Source: Lunularia cruciata (lineage: Eukaryota; Streptophyta; Marchantiopsida; Lunulariales; Lunulariaceae). From it: a stretch of DNA of 64,000 nt. Where the stretch lies: positions 63,590,552-63,654,551 of the forward strand of contig OX419756.1 in NCBI GenBank assembly GCA_948567375.1, written 5' to 3'. Below the pieces are notes generated by a model, which worked only from the letters and a program-made list of their open reading frames with translations, ran no database searches and was not told where the DNA came from. The translations under genes and the position numbers were made by a program. This document shows positions 53,117 to 62,407 of this stretch, one piece after another; positions within the stretch are counted from its first letter, which is position 1, and each line of letters starts with the position of its first letter.

Positions 53117-55690
53117 ATGTCGAGCAATTTTCCTTCGCCATTGAGGAGTCGTCTTGTAGGTGATCGGGGAAAGGGACATAGCGTTGGCCTCGGGTTAGTG
53201 CATAAGGGAGAAGTCGAGAGAGAGAAATCGAGAGACCGAAAGAAAGCAGAAGAGATGGGAGGAGGGAAGAAGAACTCCGAATTTGCAGTGAGAAATCATG
53301 CAATTCGGAGATTAGATGTAGTAGCAAGGATTGAAGTCTTGAGCCGACTTCGGATCACCTTTCTGGCATGGAATTGGAACATAAGTTTTCCAGGATTCAT
53401 GACAGAAACCATCAAGAGTAAATGTCTTGATGGTCCCGAGGAAGAAGGGAAGAGAGGAAATCCGGCTCGCTGGACAGAGTCGGATTGGAGACTCGTACTC
53501 GAGAAGGAGGCAGGCTCGGAGCATGGGGCCACGTTCTTGGGGAAAGGAGAGATAGCTCAAGAAACGTAGGAGGTGAGAGAAGCCTTCTCGTCGAAGAGGA
53601 CGAAGAATGGGTATAAAGTTGAGAGTTATAAGGACCCAGTGAGGAGGGGAATTGTGAGTGCACTAATGGCCCTCCTGAAGCTGGAGAGAACTACCTATGT
53701 GATGAAACACCAAGCGGTGTTCTTTCACAAGTTATTTGCAGGAGAACCGATAAATTGGGCAAGGTGCTTTCACGGAAGAACGAGGCAGATGGTGTGGAAT
53801 CTGCGAGATAAGTCGCCTCCACACTACATCGTACCATTTGCAGCCCACTTTTACCTCGGGTTAAATCTGCTCAATGTGGCTGAGCGTAATCGAATGGTGT
53901 CTCATTTCCATCCTGATTTGAGAAGAGAAGTCGATGCGGAGGAGCAGCAATACATTCTCCAAATCCGGAGCGCAGACGATTACTACGCGAAGATAGGGAA
54001 GAGCGTGGAGGTCGTTGAAAGTACCCCGACAAAGAAGAGAACTTGGCAAGCAGACGCCGAAGAAAACAAGAAACCTCGGAAGATGCAAAAAAATAACCCG
54101 AGGCGAGGAATGGTGGTGATTGAGTCGGAAGATGAAGACTCAAAAGGCGAAGCCGAGCTCAAGACGGAGGACTCGGAACGTGAGGAGGAACCTGAGCTGA
54201 CACTGCAGAGTGGAGATACAAGCAGTGATAGTGAAGACGGTGGAGAAATGACCTCGGCACCAGTGCTTGAAGAATACGAAGAAGAAATTCAAGCCGAAGT
54301 AAAAGCCAAAGACAATGCGGCGCTGGAAGACGAAGTACCGGTGCTCGAGGAGAAGAAGATCGTAGTACAGCACGGAATTTGCTCAAGACGTAAGGCGAAG
54401 GGTGAAGCGGGACCGAGTAGAGTGAAGGAAGAGATAGAAGGAAGCTCGGGCAGTGAGGCATCAATTCCGATACGAAGGCTCCAGAGAAGAAGGCGAGAAT
54501 CGGGAGAACACAAAGAAAGAAGAGAGACTACTCCGAGGGAGGACGAAGGTATCACTAATGGAGTAGATTACCTGCAGATGGTAGTATGCCCGCTGTTGGT
54601 GAAGTTGGAGAAGAAGAAGAAGGAGATGCAGTCGACTTGTCCAGAGGTAAAGACTATATTGCAGGTGGTATCAAGATTAGAAGAAGAAAACTCGGAGTTG
54701 AAGAAGAGTATAACCCGAGGTGAGAAGGAGAGAGAAGTACTGCAAGTGGAAGCAGTGGAGAGAAGTTTGGTAATCAAAGACCTGAGGAGAGAAGTGAGCT
54801 ATCGAGAGGATCTTGTGAGGAAGAGTGACGTCGTAAGGGAGAGACAAGTAGCTGAATTTGAAATCTTGAAGCAGCAGTTTGCTGATTCAAGAGTAGAGCT
54901 CATCCATGCTATGGCGAGAGTAGCATCGAAGGATCAAGAGCTCGATCAAGTGATGGAGAGTATGGAGGAGAAGAAGCAACTTTGGCAGCGAGAGTTGGCT
55001 GCGAGATATAGAGAAGAAGAGAGATTACGAGACTTACTTCATAATCAGGAAGAAAAGGTTGCACAGAAGGAGAAAGAGAAGGACGCGGTGAAGGCCAAAT
55101 TCGAAGAAGAGTTGGCGATGTACAGAGAGGAATGGCTTGCAGATCGGGAACGAGAAAGGAAGACAAGATTAGAGCCATTGCAGGAGATAGTCCTCAGGGT
55201 AAACGCGATGTTGAGTACAGAGACCAGCGTTCGAATTGAAGAAGCGTGTTTGCACGAGTTAAAACTATTGGTGTAGGAAACAAGGCAAAGACAAGCAAAA
55301 GATACAGATTTGAATGCCTTGTTGATTAAATTGAGAACTCGTGTAGATAGGAAGATTTTAGAAGTAGAAGACAATATCACGATTAGATTAGACTTAGTAA
55401 GAATAGAGTTAGAAAAGCTTTGGCAGGATGTTAAAGCAAAACCCGACGTAGATAACATCGGGATCCAAATGTCTTCGGAGTTGGCCTCAGCGACAGTAGA
55501 GAAGAGTGGGTTGAAAGATGAAGAGTTAGATAGATTGCCCGCTAGTGCAATTTCAGATCAGGAAAGAGAATTGTTGGATCTGGTAGAAGATGTAAGAGTT
55601 GTGAAACCCGAGGACAGAATAGTAGGAAGTAAAGTTACTTCGGGTTCGGGTTTGAAAGCCGAGGAAGAAGTAGACATCGGATCGGATTAG
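53117..55690 (+). pseudogene. LTR-encoded protein in the A1 3' LTR (best copy)
   Basis: This is the least damaged copy: 858 codons in one frame with only two stops, TAG at 53567-53569 and TAG at 55274-55276. Both stand where the solo LTR at 35794-39567 has Gln. A 567-codon stretch between them is open. Layout: residues 1-110 basic, with FLAWNWNISF; core about 119-290 (WTESDWRLVLE, KNGYKVESYKDPVRRG, MKHQAVFFHKLFAGEPINW, PPHYIVPFAAHFYLGLNLL, MVSHFHPDLRRE); basic patch about 305-330; acidic linker about 335-415; Arg-rich patch about 450-465; coiled coil about 490-800; tail EVDIGSD. There is no signal peptide or membrane segment. The patches resemble nuclear localisation signals, and the coiled coil suggests oligomers (both inferred). 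Confidence 0.85.
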
Positions 55691-56486
55691 TAACCGATTT
55701 GAGATTTGAAGGGGCAGATATGAAGAGGTGCATTGTCATTTCGGATCTGCAGGTTAGAACAGCTGTTGTAGAAACGGTATAGTTGTTAGAACTGTCGATT
55801 GCTTCACTATTTAAGAGTGGCATTCGCATGAACTTATTGTTCAGTGCTCATTATTTCTGAGAATAGATAAAGCGAAGTGTTGTGAAGCAGTGCTCGTCGC
55901 TTGAGCTTGATTCCGAGTATCAACTTTGCAATTGTATTTGTGAATGTTTGGAGAAATTTAAAGTGCAAGTCAGAGTGCTTGTTGGATGTTGGATTCCACA
56001 GCCTTGATCTTCATTCTGTGTGTTTGATCCTGAGTGAAGTGCAATCGAAGCAATGCCTTGACAGATCTAAGAGGAATTGTAGTGCTGGTAGTATTCTGCA
56101 TTTGTGAGTGCAGTGCAAAGTTGATGTGAAGCAATTTTGATCGAGGAAGTTGTGCCTTCAGTGGAAGGGTGGAACACAATTCTGAGGCGAAGTTGTTTTG
56201 CAGTGAAGTGCCGTTTTCGGGAGAGCCTGAATCATCACAAATCAAGATTGTTTGGAAAGATTTGATGGAGTTGTGATTATGGAGTGTTAATTTGTGACAA
56301 GACTGTGAGTCAGTGCTTGTTACTCTCTTCTGGGTGTGGTTTCTACCTGAGAGATTAAAGACGCAACCAAGAAGAACTGAAATTGTTACTTTGCTTCGTA
56401 TTTGGACATTTCTGACTCGTATCTCTGCGGGAACGAACTTTACTTACCCGATTACCGCAAAAGTGATATTTGCCGGGTTGTCACAG

Positions 56487-57103
56487 GGATGGTTGGATAC
56501 TATAGGAGGTTCATCTTCTCATTTTCCAACAAGGCTTATGCATTGACCATCTACATGAAGAAGGGTGTAGATTACATGATTTTGGAGGACAAGGAGGCTC
56601 TCAAAGCTTTTGAGGAGCTCAAGCAATCCCTTGTTGTAGCTCCAATTCTTACTAAACCTGATTGGAGTAAGCTTTTCATCCTCTACACTGATGCTTCTAA
56701 TGTAGCTATAGGATGCACTCTTAGTCAAATAGACCAAGATGGGCATGATCAACCAATAGCTTATGCTAGTAGGCAGATGGTTTCAGCAGAGAAGAACTAC
56801 TCTGTCACGGAGAGAGAAGGGTTGGCAGTGATCTTTGGTCTCAAGAAGTTAAGACACTACTTGATTGGAGAGAAAGACACCATTGTCACGGATCACAAGG
56901 CTTTGAAGTACATCTTCAACAAGCCTAATGATGAAGGGAGACTAGCAAGGTGGATGATACTCTTGTCTGAGTATGACTACACCATTGAGGATAGGCCAAG
57001 AAAAATACATGCAAATGCTGATTTGTTATCTAGAGCCTATGATCATGATGGAGATGAGCCAGTGGATGATTCCTTTCCTGATGAGGAGCTCATGACAATC
57101 TAA
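56487..57103 (+). pseudogene. Family B4 RT thumb and RNase H
   Basis: This continues the RT cut at 42748: GMVGYYRRFIFSFSNKAYAL, then KAFEELKQSLVVAPIL. RNase H reads TDASNVAIGCTLSQIDQDGH, VTEREGLAVIFGLKKLRHYL, TDHKALKYIFNKPNDEGRL and HANADLLSRAYDHD. The frame is open to a TAA at 57101-57103. An apparent ORF beginning at 56402 merely reads through the end of the A1 LTR. All four RNase H acidic blocks appear present, and this is the best RNase H of family B here. Confidence 0.87.
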
Positions 57104-57289
57104 ATCACTCAAGAGGTTCCAATAGAGTACAAGGAGATTGTGGATTTGTGACAAGAGGTAACTATCTAGAAGGGATGCATGCTAGGGAGAGGAAGGCCCT
57201 TACAGCAAGATCTAGACCTTACATAATGGTGGAGGATATTCTTTTTCACCAAGGAGCAGATGGTCTACTTTGAAGAGCAGGGGATAAGG

Positions 57290-58388
57290 AAGAGTCTATC
57301 CTACTCATAAAGGAGTTTCATGAAGGTTTAGTATGTGGAGGACACTTTGCAGGAAAGGTGATTGCTTTCAAGATTCTAGATGCAGGTTACCATTGGAGAG
57401 GGATTGTCAAGGATTGTCTTGATTATTGCAAAACTTGTCATGTTTCTCAGGCTTTTGCTAGAAAATCTATATCCACTCCACCACATAGATCAATTCCATT
57501 GCTAGGACCTTTTGAGAAGTGGGGAATTGATTTTGTAGGTCCTCTCAATAGAACCCAAAGGAACAATCGGTACATTGTGGTAGTTATTGATTACCTTACC
57601 AAGTGGGTTGAGGCTAGACCATTGAGGGACAAGAATGAAGACGAAGTGGGTAGATTTCTTTATGAATGCATTATCACTAGGTTTGGATGCCCTTTGGAGT
57701 TGGTTTCTGATAGAGGAGGAGAGTTTACAGGAAGCATCACTACAGCCATGCTACGACATTTCTCTATCACAGGAGTAACTACATCCTATAAGCCAAATCC
57801 AATGGCTTGGCAGAGAGAACCAATCAGACCTTGTGCGTGATGTTGGCCAAAGATGTAGAAATGGAGGGGGCTAAACATCATTGGGACAAGAGGATTCATG
57901 CAGTTTTGTGGGAGTATAGGACAACCATGAAGACTTCTACTGAATATTCTCCATTTCAATTGGTATATGGTATTGAGTCTACCTTACCTATTCACTTTGA
58001 TCTTCCTACCTTCCAAAGCATTCATAGGAGATTGAAGAAAGCACAAGGAGGTGATGCAGAGAAGTCAAGGAAGGATCAACTCATGGAGTTGGAAGAGGCA
58101 AGAGCAGTTGCTATGGTTCGAGTGGAGCAAGCCCAAAGGAAACAAAAGGAGAGCTTTGACAAGAGGCAAGGGAAGAAGAAGGTGGAGACTTTCAAAGAAG
58201 GTGATTGGGTAATGTTGTTTGATTCCATTTAATTCAAGAGAGTGCAAAAGAAGTTTTTGCCTAAGTACTTTGGACCTTTCATAGTGGAGAAGGTGTGGAG
58301 AAATTACACTTATGATCTCAAGGAGTTGGGAGGAAGATACTTTGATAGGATTAACCATGATAAGTTGAAGATGTACCATAGAAGGTAG
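57290..58388 (+). pseudogene. Family B4 integrase
   Basis: The zinc-binding region has HWRGIVKDCLDYCKTCHVSQ. Core Asp residues are in WGIDFVGPLNR (near 57525) and LVSDRGGEFTG (near 57710), and the Glu is in MAERTNQTLCVML (near 57815). A short deletion near 57795 shifts the frame just before the Glu. YSPFQLVYGIESTLPIHFDL and a Glu/Lys-rich helix lead to GDWVMLFDSI. A TAA at 58230-58232 then precedes the GPY/F module (KYFGPFIVEKVWRNYTYDL), which ends YHRR at 58388. B1 and B2 have TGA at that same position. Confidence 0.88.
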
Positions 58389-58436
58389 AGAGACCTTCAC
58401 TTTGAGGACAAAGTGAAAAGTTAGCCCGGGGGTAAA

Positions 58437-59128
58437 TGAAACACCCATTTGTGCATGTGTGTGGTATTGTGATATTTAGCTTGATATTACAAGTACTTAA
58501 GAGATATTATTTATATAGAGATAAAGGATGGTTCTATATTAGTCATGGTTAGCTAAAGTTAGTCATAGCTAAGATAGAGGGAACCTTACTTAAGAGGAAG
58601 TAGAAAAGATGAGCACCATTATTTTGGATTTTAGTGTGTTGACTTGGTATTATTCCTAGGTGTTTGGCTTTGAGGAAAGAGTTGAGAACTCTTGGGCCCG
58701 CAAGCCTTTTTGTTTTGGATTCTTCTTTAGTCCAAGGATAGCCCATGTGAAGGAATCCTTGACTTAGTGGTTGGGTCAAGATAAGACCACATGCTTAGGG
58801 GAATATGCCCATGTGAATGGATATTCCTTTCTAGTTTTTGACTTTACTTGACTTTTAGTCTAGTAACTTGAGTTACTACGGTAATAAGTAACTTTGGTAC
58901 ATAACTATTTCACAAGTATATAAACAAGGGGTGAGGAGGTACTCATCATCCTTTCATTTGCAACTATCTCTCTCATATTGAGTTCTCTAGTGAACAATGT
59001 CTTGAGTCTTGGAGTGTTAGCCTTGGAGGAGTATGATGGAGTTGGGGTTCCTTGCCTTCTTAGTCCATGGTGCGCTACCATAATAGCCATCAGAGGTTCA
59101 TCCTGAGTGAGAGACAGGCCGGCTCACG
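58437..59128 (+). repeat. 3' LTR of B4
   Basis: It is 692 bp, from TGAAACACCC to GGCCGGCTCACG; the final CA has decayed to CG. TATATAAA is at 58917-58924. It is preceded by the polypurine tract GGGGG around 58428-58432 and followed by GGTC, matching the left flank of the 5' LTR. Confidence 0.9.
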
Positions 59129-61974
59129 GGTCATGGGTAACCTTTCTAACTCTTTATCTTTGACACACTCTTCTCTAATGTCTCAAGTGACAACTCCAAA
59201 GACACTTGCACTCCTACTTCTGCTACTTTGGACTTCTTCTCCTCCTTCACACTACTCCTAAGTCTCTATAACTCTGAATTCACTAAGTCTTATCTTAGAC
59301 TTACATTGTCTCCTATCTCAATTATCTTCCTATCTTCTCTTTCCCTCAGACAAATCAGAAGAGTGTTCATATCTACATCTTTTGCTCTCCTCTTTGAGTT
59401 TCCTTCACAAGCAATTTCAATTTGTGCAGTCTCACTTCCTCCAATCTCCCTTTAGAATCAGTGCTCAACATTGCTTGCAATCTCCCAACCACTTCTCCTA
59501 TTGATTTTGATGCATACCTCCAAGATCATTCTGCCTTCAACTCTTCTTGGTACATCTTTAACTCATCTTTGTACTCAATAGCAAGCATCTTCTTCTATTT
59601 GGGATACTTATCACTCTATGTCTCAACACTTCTAACCAAGCCTTGCAATCTTTTCTCCTCTTGGTGTCAAATCACCAACTCCCTTTGCCATGCTTGATCT
59701 TTTTGTTCTGCACTCTTCCTTAGGTTCTCTTAACTCTTGGTCCATCATAGCCGCCATTGCCTCCACATGAATACTTTTGATGCAAACTTCATAGACTTCC
59801 TCTTTCATCTTTGTCAGAAATACCATCTGCTCGTTCAAGTCTATGGGTTGATTGTGCATCTCTCTTCTCCACTTCTTGAAACTCTCCTACAAGTTCTCTA
59901 AAGTCTTCTTCTTCAAGACTACATCCACCAGAAGTTCCTTGGCTTCTTCTTCTCTTTGGGTTACACTCTCCTTCAATCACTTTGTCCAATAGATACTTCA
60001 CCACCTGCGACTCATTCTTCATCTTCATATGATCTTGCAAGATTACCTTCTTCTATGTATTCAGCAGCTCCAACAATGGAGTCACAATTTGCATTAAGTA
60101 TTTTGCTCCCTCAAAGCCTTCTTTGTCTTTGGCTTCATCTTTGCACTTTGCTTCTTCCACCAAAGCTTTCTCCTAGAGTCTTGATCTTTGTACTTTCAGC
60201 AATATTGCTCCAAGCGTTCTTCTTTCTTACAAACTAAGCTCACACTTGCAGGTTCAACTATTAAGGATTCCTTGGGTCTACCTCCTTTCTGGTCTTCCTT
60301 CTTTAGCTCTTCATCCATTTCCTCCATAGCTAATTCTAAACAAGTGTTATCTCTTCCCTCCATACAATCAATTGTTGCATGAAATGCCTCATCTTCTTCC
60401 ACCTTAGTCAATTGTTGGACTTCCTCTTCACCATCACTCTCACTTCCATATTTTTCACTTTGTAGTGTGAGCTTGGCTTCTTTTGAGTCTCCTTCTCTAG
60501 ACTCTATCTCTCCTTCAAACTTTGAACTCTGATGTCTCCTCCTTCACCATCTTCTTACCTCACATGTTGAGTCTTTGGGTCTTTCATTGTGTCTAGGGAA
60601 ATGCTACCTCTTTGGATTTAGTCCGCTTCTTTGTCTTTGGACTTCTTCCTTCCACCATCTCCCTTTGTCCTATTTTGATGAAGTGATCATTGTTGGCATG
60701 CAATTGTAACATATATTGCTGCTCCTCTTCATCCGCATCTTTTCATAGATCAGGATGGAAATTTGACACCATGTGTTGCTTCTCTTAGTTGTCAACAAAT
60801 TAAATCCAAAGTAGAAGTGTGCTGCAAATAGTGAAAAGTAATGTGGAGGTGAATTGGTTCTCCAATTGATGATCATCTTCCTTGTTTGCTAGTCGAAGCA
60901 CTTCACCTAATTCACCTTCACTCTTGCAAACATCTGGTGGAAGAAGACTACCTGCTGCATGTTCACGTATGTCATTCTTTTGAGTTTGAACATAACCATT
61001 ATCACTTCCACAATGCTCTGCTTGATTGGGTCCCAATAGGACTCCACTTTGGAGCCACTGTTAGCATGTGAGGCAAAGAACAAGTTTCTGATTTCCACAA
61101 TCTCCTTTATAGCATCACACTTTTGATAGAATGTCCCAATTTGCCTCCCTTGCTTCCTTCCCAATACTAAACTCCAATCCGACTCAGTCCATTGAGCCGG
61201 ATTTCCTCTCTTCCGCTTGACTTTGGGGCCTTCCTCACAATTATTGGTAGCTATTGCTGCCATGACGCTTGGAAAATTGAAATTCTAGTTCCATGCCAAG
61301 AATGTAATCCAAAATCTATTCAAGACCTTGATCCTAGCTATGACATCTAATCTCCAAATTACAAAACTCCTCACAGCGAGTGCATTCTTAGTCTTCTTAA
61401 GCATGATTTGCTCTCTATTTCTTTGGCACTAGAAAACTATCTCCTCTCCTAGACGCAACACCATGATCCCTTCTAGACTTTGAAAAATTTCACTCTCAAT
61501 AGGCTTCTTGATGCATATTACTATAGGACTACTACTTAGAGGAACAAGATATTTACTTGACATATTTGATTTTCACCCCATGCAATTGCAATTTTATGGT
61601 ACCCCAAAGTGCAATCATTCTTCAGTCAATTTCAAAATCGACTCCCACTTCTTCTGCATGTTAGTTTCCTATCAATGTCAAGGTATTCTTCTCCTGCCTC
61701 TGCGGTTTCTTGAAGTGTACTTTCTTGCCTAGCCTGACACATAGAGAGGTTGTTACACCGTCTTTGTATCGGCCTTAGCTTCTTGGTCTAAAGATACCTT
61801 TCTTTGAATTTGTCTCTTTGTAATCCAATCCTAGTACTTTTGGTTCCCAACCCAAGGTTGACTTCTTTAGGTTCACTCCAAAGATAGACAAGTCCATTCT
61901 TTCCTTTGTAATTTGGCTTTCTTAATTCACTTCTTCCTCAAAACTTTAACAAAACAAAAAATGTGGGTACTACA
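59129..61974 (-). repeat. Old family A3 LTR, right fragment
   Basis: This continues 33371-33846 beyond the B4 insertion. It carries the LTR ORF remnants and ends AAAAAATGTGGGTACTACA at 61974, the minus-strand A LTR terminus. The copy is clearly older than A1 and A2: the ORF is in short pieces and the sequence is richer in A/T. Confidence 0.82.
59140..61263 (-). pseudogene. LTR-encoded protein, A3 subfamily, decayed
   Basis: The N-terminal piece (61263-60907) is well kept: NCEEGPKVKRKRGNPAQW, TESDWSLVLGRKQGR, GSKVESYWDPIKQSIVEVIM and MQQVVFFHQMFARVKVN. Then PPHYFSLFAAHFYFGFNLL (near 60840) appears, followed by scattered linker and coiled-coil pieces (60411-60196, 60040-59632) and a tail near 59140-59400. 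The core domain is recognisably the same as in A1 and A2 although the rest has diverged, so three subfamilies share the LTR gene. Confidence 0.72.
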
Positions 61975-62407
61975 AAAGAATTAAGGATTAATTTGTATGC
62001 CATTTAGATGGGAACAATTATTAGAAGTCACATGGAGCTTTTGTATAGAGTACATAGTGATGGTATTGCTCACCGGCCAAATACATAAGAGCATGGACCT
62101 TCAAATGAGAAGGAATCCTTGGTGGGACCTCAGAAACATACTGAATATATATGGATGGAAGAGAATGTGGTATAAGGGTTACCTCCAAGAGGAAAAATCA
62201 TTAGATGAGGCAACCAAATAAATATTTGAGGACCACTCCTCTTTGACCTTGCTGCCTTTGGAAACCACCAATATGATAAGAAGGAGGTAAAAAATTTAAT
62301 TCCATAATAAACCCCTATGTTTGAAGGGTTTTAAAATTTCTCTTACCCATCTTAAATCTTGAGCATTGTAGTTAAATTAGTAAAGTTTGTGCAACCACCA
62401 TTATGAG
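61975..62407. other. Sequence not assigned to any repeat
   Basis: These 433 bp lie between two minus-strand A-like LTRs. They lack the polypurine tract and primer-binding site expected if the LTRs belonged to one element. No copy occurs elsewhere in the window. The sequence is A/T-rich toward the right. It may be the local pre-insertion DNA or part of another element. Confidence 0.5.
61997..62221 (+). CDS. Small hypothetical ORF, 74 codons
   Basis: The frame runs from ATG at 61997 to TAA at 62221 and is rich in Trp, Arg and Met (for example MRRNPWWDLRNILNIYGW). I do not recognise it. It lies in the only unassigned stretch of the window and shows no second copy here. A chance ORF is quite possible, and a fragment of a host gene or another transposon is the alternative. 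Confidence 0.2.
   Translation: MPFRWEQLLEVTWSFCIEYIVMVLLTGQIHKSMDLQMRRNPWWDLRNILNIYGWKRMWYKGYLQEEKSLDEATK

Larger units (their letters stand above)
42754..56486 (+). mobile_element. Complete family A1 retrotransposon, TSD GGGAT
   Basis: This 13,733-bp element has LTRs of 3783 and 3784 bp and a perfect 5-bp duplication GGGAT (42749-42753 and 56487-56491). Between the LTRs are the primer-binding site (46544), gag, protease, RT, RNase H, integrase and polypurine tract (52689-52702). Removing it rejoins the B4 RT thumb exactly. By eye LTR differences are about 2% in the ORF and about 5-7% toward both ends. Each LTR contains the long LTR ORF, so 5.1 kb of the 13.7 kb encode this extra protein twice. 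Gag-pol has a handful of stops and two one-base deletions. Confidence 0.95.
52703..56486 (+). repeat. 3' LTR of the A1 element
   Basis: This LTR is 3784 bp, TGAAGTGCCCACATT to CGGGTTGTCACA. It is collinear with the 5' LTR and followed by the right target duplication GGGAT (56487-56491). The TATA box is at 53090-53098 and the LTR ORF at 53117-55690. Confidence 0.93.
33847..59128 (+). mobile_element. Family B element B4, complete but twice interrupted
   Basis: B4 is bounded by LTRs at 33847-34540 and 58437-59128. The flanking words TGGTC (33842-33846) and GGTC after 59128 indicate a slightly decayed target duplication inside an older A3 LTR. Removing the A1 solo LTR (35794-39567) and the complete A1 element (42754-56486 plus its 5-bp duplication) leaves about 7.8 kb. 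The order is LTR, primer-binding site, leader, ORF0, gag, protease, RT, RNase H, integrase, polypurine tract, LTR. By eye the LTRs differ by about 4% over 320 bp. It is the reference copy for family B in this window. Confidence 0.9.

Noticed and set aside
53117-55690. The LTR ORF read as a host myosin-like or kinesin-like coiled-coil gene captured by a transposon recently
   Set aside because: It occurs at the same place in both LTRs of two full elements, in two solo LTRs and in decayed A3 copies, so it is an old component of the family. No motor or other host domain is visible.
56402-57103. A 233-codon ORF with an unusual N-terminus before RNase H
   Set aside because: Its first 28 codons are the end of the A1 LTR; the real B4 sequence starts at 56487.
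61975-62407. Internal region of an element bounded by the LTRs ending at 61974 and starting at 62408
   Set aside because: It has no polypurine tract on the left and no primer-binding site on the right, and the two LTRs are decayed differently.
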